From contig NZ_CP042331.1 of assembly GCF_008253865.1 (NCBI RefSeq), positions 6,227,501 through 6,291,500 on the forward strand: a DNA stretch of 64,000 nt. Reading direction: 5' to 3'. The notes under the pieces are model-generated. The model had not been told where the DNA came from and made no database searches. It saw nothing but the letters and a program-made list of their open reading frames with translations. The DNA is from Bosea sp. F3-2. GTDB taxonomy: Bacteria > Pseudomonadota > Alphaproteobacteria > Rhizobiales > Beijerinckiaceae. Position numbers and translations under genes: made by a program. Numbering within the stretch: the first letter of the stretch is position 1; each line of letters begins with the position of its first letter. Below are positions 10,795-18,981 of this stretch, in pieces.

Positions 10795-11349
10795 ATGCGT
10801 CTTCAGTCGATCAGAATCGGTATCCAGCCGCCCGACGACATCAATGTTCTCGTCGAGGTGCCGATCGGCGGCGAGCCGATCAAATACGAGCTCGACAAGG
10901 CCGCCGGCGTCCTCGTCGTCGACCGCTTCCTCTACACGCCGATGCGCTATCCCGGAAATTACGGCTTCGTCCCGCACACACTCTCGGAAGACGGCGATCC
11001 GATCGATGTCCTCGTCGCCAATACGCGGCCGATCGCGCCGGGCGCGATCATCAATGTCCGCCCGGTCGGCGTCCTGAAGATGGAAGATGATGGCGGCGGC
11101 GATGAGAAGATCATCGCCGTGCCCTCAAGCAAGCTGACGCAGCGCTACAGTCACGTCGAAAACTATACCGATCTGCCGGAGATCCTGTCCCGCCAGATCG
11201 AGCATTTCTTCACGCACTACAAGGATCTCGAGCCCGGCAAATGGGTGAATCTGCTCGGCTGGGGCGATGCCGCTGAGGCCCGCCAGCTGATCAGCGCGGC
11301 GATCGCGCGGGCCGAAGGCGCTCGGATTAAGGAGGAGAAAAGCCCATGA
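10795..11349 (+). CDS. ppa: Inorganic pyrophosphatase (family I)
   Basis: The 184-residue protein has the family I core: VEVPIGGEPIKYELDKAAGVLVVDR, then RYPGNYGFVPHTL, then the metal-binding DGDPIDVLV and a later FFTHYKDLEPGKWV. It hydrolyses PPi to phosphate in the cytoplasm. It begins 38 bases after acs and its stop overlaps the start of adk (ATGA at 11346-11349). The placement suggests a copy that pulls the acetyl-CoA synthetase reaction forward rather than the housekeeping enzyme; whether a second ppa exists elsewhere cannot be seen here. The N-terminus MRLQSIRIGIQPPDDIN is somewhat longer than in the E. coli enzyme. Confidence 0.93.
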   Translation: MRLQSIRIGIQPPDDINVLVEVPIGGEPIKYELDKAAGVLVVDRFLYTPMRYPGNYGFVPHTLSEDGDPIDVLVANTRPIAPGAIINVRPVGVLKMEDDGGGDEKIIAVPSSKLTQRYSHVENYTDLPEILSRQIEHFFTHYKDLEPGKWVNLLGWGDAAEARQLISAAIARAEGARIKEEKSP

Positions 11350-11927
11350 GGGTGATCATGCTCGGCCCGCCAGGAGCGGGAAAAGGAACGCAAGCATCGC
11401 GCCTGTCGGAGCGGCTGGGGATTCCGCAATTGTCGACGGGCGACATGTTGCGCGCCGCTGCCGCGAAGGGCACCCCTGTCGGTCTTGCGGCACGGGAGGT
11501 CATGGCGCGCGGCGAGCTTGTCAGCGACGAGGTCGTCATGGAATGCGTGCGCGAGCGCATCGCGGAGCCTGACGCGGCAACGGGGTTCATCCTCGACGGG
11601 TTTCCGCGCACCATAACACAGGCCATGGGTCTCGATGAGATGCTGGCCGTTGCCGGGACCGTGCTCGACGCGGTCCTGGAGCTCAGGGTTGGCGAGGCCG
11701 CGCTGCTCGATCGTGTCATCTCCCGGGCGCGCGAGGCCAAGGCGGCGGGGCAACCAGTGCGCGCCGACGACAATCCCGAGGCACTCAAGGTCCGCCTCGA
11801 CGCCTATCGCAGGCAAACCGAGCCCCTGAAGGACTACTACCGCCTGGCCGGCTTGCTTCGGACTGTCGACGGTTTGCTCCCGATCGACCGGATCACCACC
11901 CGCCTGCTGATCGAACTGCAACTGTGA
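11346..11927 (+). CDS. adk: Adenylate kinase (short form)
   Basis: The 193-residue protein starts with MRVIMLGPPGAGKGTQA, which is the P-loop, followed by the AMP-binding segment LSTGDMLRAAAAKGT and the GFPRTITQA motif. The length and lack of a cysteine-rich insertion indicate the short-LID form common in alphaproteobacteria. It interconverts AMP + ATP and 2 ADP. It overlaps ppa by 4 bases and is overlapped in turn by the next frame (stop at 11925-11927). Standing right after acs-ppa, it can recycle the AMP made by Acs. In most alphaproteobacteria the housekeeping adk sits in the ribosomal protein cluster, so this is probably a second, specialised copy; that is inference. Confidence 0.92.
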   Translation: MRVIMLGPPGAGKGTQASRLSERLGIPQLSTGDMLRAAAAKGTPVGLAAREVMARGELVSDEVVMECVRERIAEPDAATGFILDGFPRTITQAMGLDEMLAVAGTVLDAVLELRVGEAALLDRVISRAREAKAAGQPVRADDNPEALKVRLDAYRRQTEPLKDYYRLAGLLRTVDGLLPIDRITTRLLIELQL

Positions 11928-12325
11928 CCTGCACCGGCGCCGGAAGCGCACACTGGCACAAGGATCTGAAGATGCTGATGCTTCTGAAGCTGATCCACGA
12001 GCTGGCGCCACATCTGGAATGCGATGGCGAGATGGAGGCCGATACCGCCCTCGTGCCGCTGATCCGCGAGCGCGTTCTACCCTCCTCGACGCTGAAGGAG
12101 ATGGCGAACGTCCTGATCTTTCCGAATCTCGACGCCGCCAACATCTCCTACCAATTCGCCAAGGTAATGGCCGACGCGCTGCCGGTCGGGCCGATCCTGA
12201 TCGGCACGGCGAAGCTCGCCCATATCCTCACCGGCTCGGTGACGGCTCCCGGCGTGGTCACCATGACCGCCGTCGCGGTCGTCGAGGCGCAGGAGAGCGC
12301 TGCTGCTGCGGCCGGGCGCGGATGA
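11924..12325 (+). pseudogene. Remnant of a phosphotransacetylase (PTA) domain, as in malic enzyme or Pta
   Basis: The 133 codons match only the last part of a phosphate acetyl/butyryltransferase domain: ECDGEMEADTALVPLIRERV, then NVLIFPNLDAANISYQF, then LPVGPILIGTAKLAHILTGSV and VTMTAVAVVEAQ. These are hallmark motifs of Pta and of the C-terminal domain of MaeB malic enzymes, which need about 320 residues. The upstream two thirds of the domain, with substrate-binding residues, are missing. The frame can start at GTG 11924 (overlapping the adk stop) or at ATG 11972 after AAGGATCTG. The usual Pro and Arg in KPAHILTPSVTARG are replaced (KLAHILTGSVTAPG), in line with decay. It may still be translated as a small protein, but a working acetyltransferase is unlikely. 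Confidence 0.7.
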
Positions 12326-12484
12326 CACAGCGTCCGATCGCGCTTGGCCCGATTAATCTGCAGCGAATCCCCACTCTCGCAGCGAGTTATCGCGCCAGCG
12401 GAAAAGCGGCCTCGCACTGATCCACGAAACCATGTCCGGGCTGGCGCAAGACTGCGCCTCCCCGCATTTCTGAAAGGCTGAATC

Positions 12485-13948
12485 ATGTCCCAGTGGAGCG
12501 ATTTCAAGCGCGACGCGATCTTCGTCGGCGGGCGCTGGCTGGACAAGGCGTCGGGCGGAACGATTCCCGTGACCGACCCCGCCACTGGTAAGACGATCGG
12601 CACCGTTCCTTCCGCCGGCGTGGAAGAGACGCGCGCCGCGATCGAAGCCGCTCACGCCGCTTTCCCGGCCTGGGCCGCCAAGACCGCGCAGCAGCGCGCG
12701 GTGCTGCTGCGCCGGCTCGCCGACGAGATCCTAAAGCATCAGGACGCGCTGGCCGAGCTTCTGACGCGCGAGCAGGGCAAGCCGCTGGCCGAAGCCAGGG
12801 GCGAGGTCGGCATGAGCGCGGCCTATGTGCTGTGGTTCGCCGAGGAGGCGCGGCGCGTCTATGGCGACGTCATTCCCTCGCCCTGGGCCGACCGGCGCAT
12901 TATCGTGACCAAGCAGCCGCTCGGCGTGGTCGGTGCGATCACGCCCTGGAATTTCCCCTCCTCGATGCTGGCGCGCAAGATCGGCCCAGCGCTGGCCGCG
13001 GGTTGCACCGTCGTCGCCAAGCCGGCCTCGCAGACGCCCTATTCGGCCCTGGCCTGGGGCGTGCTGGCCGAGAAGGCCGGCATTCCGGCCGGCGTCGTCA
13101 ATGTGGTGACCGGCGATGCCCGGACGGTCGGCGGCGAGCTCACCGGCAATCCGCTGGTGCGCAAGATCACCTTCACCGGCTCGACCCCGGTCGGCAAGGT
13201 GCTGCTGCGGCAGGCGGCCGAAACGGTGAAGAAAGTCTCGATGGAGCTCGGCGGCAACGCGCCCTTCCTCGTCTTCGACGATGCCGATCTCGACCGCGCG
13301 GTCGAGGGCGCGATCGCCGCCAAGTTCCGCAATTCCGGGCAGACCTGCGTCTGCACCAACCGCTTCTATGCGCAGGCCGGCATCTACGATGCCTTCGTCG
13401 AGAAGCTGGCGGCGGCGACCCGGAAGCTCAAGGTCGGCTCCGGCCTCGAGGCCGGCGTCACGCAGGGCCCGCTGATCGACGACAAGGCGCTCGCCAAGGT
13501 CGAGGAGATGGTGGCGGACGCCAGGGCCAAGGGCGGCGTCGTCGCGACCGGCGGCAAGCGCTCGGAGCTGGGCCTCAGCTACTACGAGCCAACCGTGATC
13601 GCGGGCGCGACCAGCACGATGGAGTTCGCGCGTGAGGAGATCTTCGGGCCGGTGGCTCCGGTCTTCCGCTTCGAGACCGAGGAAGAAGCGATCCGGCTGG
13701 CCAACGACACCGAATACGGCCTCGCCTGCTATTTCTACACGCGCGATCTCGGCCGCACCTTCCGGGTTTCGGAGGCGCTGCAATACGGCATCGTCGGCGT
13801 CAACGAGGGGCTGGTCACCACCGAGGTCGCTCCCTTCGGCGGCGTCAAGGAATCGGGACTGGGCTCCGAGGGCTCGAAATACGGCCTGCAGGACTATCTC
13901 GACATCAAATATACCTGCATCGGCGGAATCGGCGCCGACGTGAGCTAA
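12485..13948 (+). CDS. gabD: NAD(P)-dependent succinate-semialdehyde dehydrogenase (aldehyde dehydrogenase family)
   Basis: The 487-residue protein follows the GabD pattern. ITPWNFPSSMLARKIGPALAAG and KPASQTPYSALA form the coenzyme region, FTGSTPVGKVLL the Rossmann loop, MELGGNAPFLVF carries the general base Glu, and SGQTCVCTNRFY holds the catalytic Cys288 with Cys290 two residues on. The C-terminal PFGGVKESGLGSEGSKYGLQDYL segment is typical of SSADH. It oxidises succinate semialdehyde to succinate, linking GABA or 4-hydroxybutyrate breakdown to the TCA cycle. ATG 12485 follows a 159-base gap after the PTA remnant and has AAAGG upstream, so it may have its own promoter. A broader-range aldehyde dehydrogenase is possible. 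Confidence 0.88.
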   Translation: MSQWSDFKRDAIFVGGRWLDKASGGTIPVTDPATGKTIGTVPSAGVEETRAAIEAAHAAFPAWAAKTAQQRAVLLRRLADEILKHQDALAELLTREQGKPLAEARGEVGMSAAYVLWFAEEARRVYGDVIPSPWADRRIIVTKQPLGVVGAITPWNFPSSMLARKIGPALAAGCTVVAKPASQTPYSALAWGVLAEKAGIPAGVVNVVTGDARTVGGELTGNPLVRKITFTGSTPVGKVLLRQAAETVKKVSMELGGNAPFLVFDDADLDRAVEGAIAAKFRNSGQTCVCTNRFYAQAGIYDAFVEKLAAATRKLKVGSGLEAGVTQGPLIDDKALAKVEEMVADARAKGGVVATGGKRSELGLSYYEPTVIAGATSTMEFAREEIFGPVAPVFRFETEEEAIRLANDTEYGLACYFYTRDLGRTFRVSEALQYGIVGVNEGLVTTEVAPFGGVKESGLGSEGSKYGLQDYLDIKYTCIGGIGADVS

Positions 13949-14089
13949 ACCGCCATCGTAGTTAGGGCGATGAACGTCATCCAGCGGCCACCCGGCATAA
14001 GACTTATGGCGATTGTAAATCGGTGCGGGTTTCCGTCGCAGGAGACGTGGCGTTTTGTCGGCTGGCCTCACATGAAAGTGTACAGCCTG

Positions 14090-14275
14090 CTAAAGCAGGG
14101 CATCGATGTGCACCACCTGGTCTGGCGTCAGCGGCGCGATCAGCGCTTCCGCAGTCCAGTCGCCGTGCCCGCGCGCGCCCTGTGGCGCCGGCGCGCTCCA
14201 GTGTCCCCGGAGCCGGCAGGATGATCTTTCGATCGCGGAGCCCCTCCATCAGCGCATCAGTGATGTCGACGCCTC
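14090..14275 (-). pseudogene. Fragment of a Tn3-family transposase (DUF4158 region)
   Basis: Read on the minus strand, this stretch gives VDITDALMEGLRDRKIILP, then PGTLERAGATGRARARR, then after a one-base frame change HGDWTAEALIAPLTPDQVV and HIDALL before a stop. This is the segment of Tn3-type transposases that follows the N-terminal domain (ALxxALRxRRIILP, then TPxQxxxLDALL). It is short, frameshifted and has no catalytic domain, so it is dead. Flanking bases 13949-14089 and 14276-14346 hold nothing else I can identify. A second Tn3-type fragment, from a more N-terminal part of such a protein, lies at 20890-21137 on the same strand. Confidence 0.65.
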
Positions 14276-14346
14276 TATCGGTCGACCAAGCGGCCCCCCG
14301 TCGCGATGTCGACCATCAACGGCATGTCGGGCGGGTCGCTGCCGAC

Positions 14347-14368
14347 GCTGAACCTTGTCAGGTTCAGC
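14347..14368 (-). terminator. Hairpin just downstream of the LysR gene
   Basis: GCTGAACCT and AGGTTCAGC form a perfect 9-bp stem around a 4-base loop. It lies 9 bases beyond the stop of the minus-strand LysR gene, where a terminator would be expected. No T-tract follows on the minus strand, so an intrinsic terminator is only possible, not shown. Confidence 0.35.
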
Positions 14369-14376
14369 TAACGGCT

Positions 14377-15285
14377 TCAATCCGCATCCGGGCCCCGCCA
14401 CGTTCCGAGCAGCATCTCCAGGAAGCGCTCGGCCGCCGGCGCCAGCTTGACGCCGCGCCGCCTGACCACGCCGATCGTGCGCGAAACCGCCGGATCGCTG
14501 ATCGGCCGCGTCACGATGATCGGATGGTCAACGCCGGGCGTCGCCAGTCGCGGTAGCACCGAAATCCCCAAACCCGCCTCGACCAGGCCGAGCGAGGTCG
14601 ACAGATGCGTCACCTCGAAGGTCCAGTCGAGGCGGACGCCGAGCTTGACCAGGGCGGCGTCGAGGATGGCGCGGTTGCCGCTCGCCCGGCTGACGGTGAC
14701 CAGCGGGTGGCCTTCGAGGTCGTTCCAGCCGAGAGCGGGCCTGCCGGCGAGCACATGGTCGCGCCGGCAGGCGAGCACGAACGGGTCGTCGAGCAGCGGC
14801 TCGAAGGTGAGCTCTGCATCCGAGCCGCCGAGCAGGTTGATGCCGAATTCGACCTCGCCGCGCGCCACCGCCTCCAGCCCGTCATTGGCCGAGAGGTCAA
14901 GGATGCGGAAGCGGATGTTCGGATATTGCTGCGAGAAGCGCGCGATCACCGAGGGCAGGAAATAGAAGGCGGCCGTCGGGATGCAGGCGAGCGCGATCTG
15001 TCCGGCGCGGCGGCTGCCGAGATCGCGCATCGCGAAGATTGACGTATCGAACTCGTCGAGCATGCGCCGGACCAGGGGCAGCATTTCGCGCCCGACCATG
15101 GTCAGCGCCACCCGCCTGGTCGTCCGTTCGAGCAGGGCTGCGCCGACCGCGGTCTCGAGCCGCTGAATGCGCCGGCTCAGCGCCGGCTGCGACATGTTCA
15201 GGGCCTCCGCCGCCCGGTGGAAACCGGCGAGCTCGACCACGGCGACGAAGGCGCGCAGGTCGAGCGCTTCAAAATTGATGCTCAT
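14377..15285 (-). CDS. LysR-family transcriptional regulator
   Basis: The 302-residue protein has the classic LysR N-terminal winged helix-turn-helix at residues about 8-65: LRAFVAVVELAGFHRAAEAL, then NMSQPALSRRIQRLE, then LLERTTRRVALT. The effector domain follows from about residue 90 (GQIALACIPTAAFYFLPSVI) and contains a periplasmic-binding-protein-like fold. It is transcribed away from the 4-oxalomesaconate tautomerase-like gene, with 86 bases between the starts. This is the usual arrangement for a LysR activator and its target, so it probably responds to an aromatic or tricarboxylic acid intermediate. The inducer is not identifiable. Confidence 0.9.
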   Translation of the reverse strand: MSINFEALDLRAFVAVVELAGFHRAAEALNMSQPALSRRIQRLETAVGAALLERTTRRVALTMVGREMLPLVRRMLDEFDTSIFAMRDLGSRRAGQIALACIPTAAFYFLPSVIARFSQQYPNIRFRILDLSANDGLEAVARGEVEFGINLLGGSDAELTFEPLLDDPFVLACRRDHVLAGRPALGWNDLEGHPLVTVSRASGNRAILDAALVKLGVRLDWTFEVTHLSTSLGLVEAGLGISVLPRLATPGVDHPIIVTRPISDPAVSRTIGVVRRRGVKLAPAAERFLEMLLGTWRGPDAD

Positions 15286-15371
15286 GACGCATCAATAGCG
15301 CCGATCTCTGCATTTCACAGCAGTTATTCGATCTGGGATGAGACGGCATCGCCAATCGCCGGATCGCGCCC

Positions 15372-16574
15372 TTGTCCGCTCCCACCCGCCCGCTGCATCC
15401 AAAGGCCTTGCGCATCCCCTGCGTGCTGATGCGCGGCGGCACCTCGCGCGGCCCCTTCTTTCTCGAATCCGACCTGCCTGCCGAGCCCGGGGCGCGCGAC
15501 CGCGTCCTGCTCGCGGCGATGGGCTCGCCACATCTGCTCCAGCTCGACGGGTTAGGGGGCGGCAACTCGCTGACCAGCAAGGTCGCGATCGTCAGCCGCT
15601 CCTGCCGGCCCGATGCCGATGTCGACTATCTCTTCGCCCAGGTCGCCATCGACCGCGCCCATGTCGATCTCGGTCCCAACTGCGGCAACATGCTCTCCGC
15701 CGTCGGGCCCTTCGCCATCGAGGCCGGGCTGGTTCCCGCGGCCGAGGGCGAGACGGTGGTGCGCATCCACAACCGCAACACCGCTTCGCTGATCGAGGCG
15801 ACCGTCCAGACCCCGGGCGGCTTGGTCGACTATGACGGCGCGACCGCGATCGACGGCGTCGCCGGCACGGCGGCGCCGGTCAAGTTGAGCTTCCTCGAAG
15901 CGGTCGGCTCCAAGACCGGCGCCCTGCTGCCGACGGGCCTTGCCCGCGAGGAAATCGACGGCATCCCGGTGACGCTGGTCGATTATGCGATGCCGATGCT
16001 GCTGGTCAGCGCTGGCGATTTCGGCCTCGCCGGCGATGAGATGCCGACGGTGCTCGATGCCGACGCAATGTTGCTGGCACGGCTCGAGGGGATTCGCCGC
16101 GAGGCCGGTCGCCGCATGGGTCTCGGCGATGTCGCTGGCCGCGTCATTCCCAAGGTCGGCGTGCTCTCGCCCGCGCGCCGCGGCGGCAGCCTGACCTCGC
16201 GCTATTTCACGCCTGATCGCTGCCATCGCAGCCACGCCGTTACCGGCGCGCTCTGCGTCGCCGTGGCGAGCCGCATCGGCGGCAGCGTTGCCGCCGAGAT
16301 GCTCTCGCCCGGAACCGACTCGCTGGTCGCGGTCGAGCATCCCAGCGGCACCATCCAGATCGATCTTTCGCTCGACGCCGCCGGCCAGGTGGCGCGCGCG
16401 AGTCTGGTGCGCACCGCGCGCCGCATCTTCGAAGGAAACGTCATCGTCCCCGCAAGCACGATCCTCGCGCTTGCCGAGAGGGCGGAAACGGGAGGAGAAC
16501 AGACCCATGACGATCACGCGCCGCCATCTCTGCAGCCTGCTGACGGCCGCAGCGGCCAGCTCCTGCCTGCCTGA
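15372..16574 (+). CDS. 4-oxalomesaconate tautomerase-like protein (PrpF family)
   Basis: This 400-residue protein of the PrpF/GalD isomerase family begins RIPCVLMRGGTSRGPFF, the family signature, then LDGLGGGNSLTSKVAIV and the active-site segment LGPNCGNMLSAVGPFAIE containing a conserved Cys. The second-half motif SPARRGGSLTSRYFTP is also characteristic. GalD-type enzymes convert keto and enol forms of 4-oxalomesaconate in gallate or protocatechuate meta-cleavage; PrpF and aconitate-isomerase-like relatives shift double bonds in tricarboxylates. The start is uncertain: TTG 15372 keeps the full conserved N-terminus, but no clear ribosome-binding site precedes it. The last 68 bases overlap the next gene, and the final 25 residues look non-conserved. 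Confidence 0.82.
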   Translation: MSAPTRPLHPKALRIPCVLMRGGTSRGPFFLESDLPAEPGARDRVLLAAMGSPHLLQLDGLGGGNSLTSKVAIVSRSCRPDADVDYLFAQVAIDRAHVDLGPNCGNMLSAVGPFAIEAGLVPAAEGETVVRIHNRNTASLIEATVQTPGGLVDYDGATAIDGVAGTAAPVKLSFLEAVGSKTGALLPTGLAREEIDGIPVTLVDYAMPMLLVSAGDFGLAGDEMPTVLDADAMLLARLEGIRREAGRRMGLGDVAGRVIPKVGVLSPARRGGSLTSRYFTPDRCHRSHAVTGALCVAVASRIGGSVAAEMLSPGTDSLVAVEHPSGTIQIDLSLDAAGQVARASLVRTARRIFEGNVIVPASTILALAERAETGGEQTHDDHAPPSLQPADGRSGQLLPA

Positions 16575-17493
16575 GCTCGCTTTCGCCCAGGCCGCCTTCC
16601 CGACGCGGCCGATGAAGCTGCTCGTGCCCTATGCCGCCGGCGGCGGCACCGACGCGATCGCGCGCCTCGTCGCGCAGGGCGTCGGCGAGCGGCTCGGCCA
16701 GTCGCTGGTTGTCGAGAACAATGGCTCGGCCGGCGGCAATCTCGCGACGGCGCAGGCGGCCGCGGCGCCGGCCGACGGCTACACCGTGCTGATGGCCAAT
16801 CAGGGACCGATGGTGGTCAATCCGCATCTGTTCAAGAATGTCAGGGTCGATCCGCTCGTCGCCTTCGACCCGATCACGCTGATCTCGGCCGCCCCGCTCG
16901 TCGTGGTCGTCGCACCGAACTCGCCCTACAAGAGCCTCGCCGAGCTCGTCGGCCAGGCCCAGAAGAACCCAGGCAAGCTGACCTATGGCTCTGCCGGAAA
17001 CGGCTCCGCCAGCCATCTCGCCACCGTGCTGCTGGCGCAGACCGCGCAGTTCGAGGCCGTTCACGTGCCCTATCGCGGTGCCGGCCCGGCGCTGACCGAC
17101 CTGCTCGCCGGCAATTCCGATTTCATGGTCACCACGGTGCCTTCGGTGCTCGGCCTGATCGAAGGCGGCAAGGTCAGGGCGCTGGCGGTGACCGGCAAGG
17201 CGCGCGCCAGGCTCTTCCGCGATGTCCCTTCGGTCGCCGAGGGCGGCTGGCCGGATTACGAGGCGACCGCCTGGTATGGCTTCGTCGTGCCCAAGGGGAC
17301 GCCGAAGGATGTCGCGGCGAAGCTGCGGGCCGCGACCGTCGAGACGATCAACAGCCCGCTCATCCGCGAGCGCCTGCAGAACGAGGGCGCCGAGCCGGTC
17401 GGCAACGCGCCCGAGGAGTTCGCCGCCATGATGGAAGCGGAGTCGCGCCGCTGGGCCGGCATCATCAAGAAGGCCCAAATCGGCGTGAACTAG
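16507..17493 (+). CDS. Tripartite tricarboxylate transporter substrate-binding protein (TctC/Bug family)
   Basis: The 328-residue protein starts at ATG 16507 with GGGAGGAGAA upstream. Residues 1-27 form a signal peptide with an RR pair and an Ala-rich core ending ELAFAQA. The mature part has FPTRPMKLLVPYAAGGGTDA, then VENNGSAGGNLATAQAA, then HVPYRGAGPALTDLLAG, all standard Bug motifs. Such proteins bind carboxylates in the periplasm and deliver them to TctAB permeases. No tctA or tctB is adjacent, so it is an orphan receptor or works with permeases elsewhere, as is common in this family. Overlap with the tautomerase gene indicates co-transcription and suggests a related tricarboxylate or aromatic-acid ligand. 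The gene ends 24 bases before an IS element. Confidence 0.92.
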   Translation: MTITRRHLCSLLTAAAASSCLPELAFAQAAFPTRPMKLLVPYAAGGGTDAIARLVAQGVGERLGQSLVVENNGSAGGNLATAQAAAAPADGYTVLMANQGPMVVNPHLFKNVRVDPLVAFDPITLISAAPLVVVVAPNSPYKSLAELVGQAQKNPGKLTYGSAGNGSASHLATVLLAQTAQFEAVHVPYRGAGPALTDLLAGNSDFMVTTVPSVLGLIEGGKVRALAVTGKARARLFRDVPSVAEGGWPDYEATAWYGFVVPKGTPKDVAAKLRAATVETINSPLIRERLQNEGAEPVGNAPEEFAAMMEAESRRWAGIIKKAQIGVN

Positions 17494-17517
17494 CTTTCCC
17501 TCGCTCGTCGCATACGG

Positions 17518-18409
17518 GGGTCTTCCTCAATTTGCCTGGTTGATGCGCTGTTAGCGACGCTATCGCTATTGGCGGGCATGCGCTCGCAATCGAAATGGTC
17601 GCCCGGCCCAGGCGTCAGAATTCTGGGTGTCGCGCTGACTGACGACCACGATTGGGTTGTTTCGGCTGCCGGACCCGCGATCGGCATTTGCCCCGATTGT
17701 GGTTGGCAAAGCCGAAGTCGGCATGGTTGGTCCAATCGCAGCCTTCAGGATCTGCCTTTTCAGGGCAAACCTGTGACGGTTAAGCTCCTGCTGAGCCGCT
17801 GGCGATGTTCCCATCAGCAGTGTGAGCGACAAACGTTCACCGATCGGTTGCCGGCGGTTGCTTCCCCTTATGCGCGCCGGACGCATCAAGCGCTCGCCAG
17901 GTCGGCCACCAGCGTCGGATGGTATCGTCGCTGACCGGCATGCCGAGCCGCTGCATCACGATGGAACCGGTCCGGGATCTGGAAACCGGGCATGCGATCT
18001 CGCCGGTGGTTGCCGCAGCCCTGTGCATCAAGCCACGAGGCCTGCTGACCGCCCGGCAGGCAGGGAAGGTTGATGCCCTGAAGCAGGGATCTGACGCTTT
18101 CGCCGAGATGCGACGCCTGGCAATGCGCTTCAACGGGGCATCCTTCGCGGCAAGAGGTCGGCATCACTGGATGCATGGAGCGACGATGCGATCGACACCG
18201 AACTCACACCTATCATGCGGTTCGCGCGCGTCCTGCGCAGGGATATCGCGGCCGTCAACAACGCCATCGAGCTACCCTGGAGCAATGGACAGGCCGAAGG
18301 GCAGATCAACCGACTGAAGACGCTCAAGCGCGCAATGGACGGTAGAGCCGGCCCAGAACTCCTGAGAGCGCGAATGCTGCCACCGCTCCACGCAAATTGA
18401 GGAAGACCC
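17518..18409 (+). mobile_element. Internally deleted ISL3-family insertion sequence
   Basis: Perfect 18-bp terminal inverted repeats bound the element: GGGTCTTCCTCAATTTGC at 17518-17535 and its exact complement at 18392-18409. Between them lie the beginning and end of an ISL3-type transposase. The 892-bp length is well under the roughly 1.3-1.7 kb of intact ISL3 elements. The 8 bases flanking each end do not match, so no target duplication remains. The element sits 24 bases after the TctC-type gene. Confidence 0.8.
17569..18400 (+). pseudogene. ISL3-family transposase, frameshifted and deleted
   Basis: The 5' part (17569-17934) encodes an ISL3 N-terminus with a zinc-ribbon-like pattern: ICPDCGWQSRSRHGWSNRSL, then LLLSRWRCSHQQCERQTF and a second-region start. 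The frame then breaks. Downstream, a different frame reads IKPRGLLTARQAGKVDALKQ and FAEMRRLAMRF, and a third gives FARVLRRDIAAVNNAIELPW followed by SNGQAEGQINRLKTLKRAMD and GRAGPELLRARML, which is the C-terminal DDE signature of ISL3 transposases. The middle, including most catalytic Asp residues, is missing. The protein cannot be functional, though the ends could still be mobilised by an intact relative. Confidence 0.82.
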
Positions 18410-18981
18410 TTTAATTATGAGAATCGTGGCGATGGGATTCTCAAATTGACGGCCTCTGCTGGAAGCACCCCTTGGCTTGTTCGGTTGCAAGCCGCCGGCT
18501 CCGGAGGCTTTCATGCCTGCCATGACCGCGCGGACGGCCGTACAATCCAGACCAGCTATGCCGTCCCCGCTAGGCGCAAACACGGTCATCGCTCCGAGGC
18601 TATTGTCGATCTTGGGCGTCCGGCAATGATCGCTCCCTAAGTGTCCGTCGAGCCACTGCCAATGTTGGCAACGGGTCGAGAGCTATCGCTCAGCCCCGAA
18701 GCGCGGAATGTCCGTGTGTGGACGCCCCTTCGGATGCAAGAGGTTTTTGTCGAGGCGATTGGCGCTCAGGTTCAGGTGCGTCCGTGTGTCCGGCCTACTG
18801 GTGCGGCCGTTCACGGGACCGCTGGCCTGTATGGAGATCGCGGGTCGGGTCCACACCGCTTCCGCGCGCTCGAGGCGCTGGGACATATTCCCTGGTTTTC
18901 CCGACCCCGTCTTCTGACCGTTGCGCCATACCTCTCTTCGGACCTTCCTGCCTCCCTGACCGCCTCTGACCGCCTCGGCTT
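18410..18981. other. Gap between two IS elements with no recognised gene
   Basis: These 572 bases contain several short open frames, none with family-like sequence or consistent codon use. The part nearest the IS110 transposase (roughly 18780-18981) has the GC-rich look of the 3' non-coding end of an IS110-type element, including GGCGGTCAGAGGCGGTCAGG on the minus strand, and probably belongs to it. I see no RNA gene or promoter I can defend. Confidence 0.4.
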
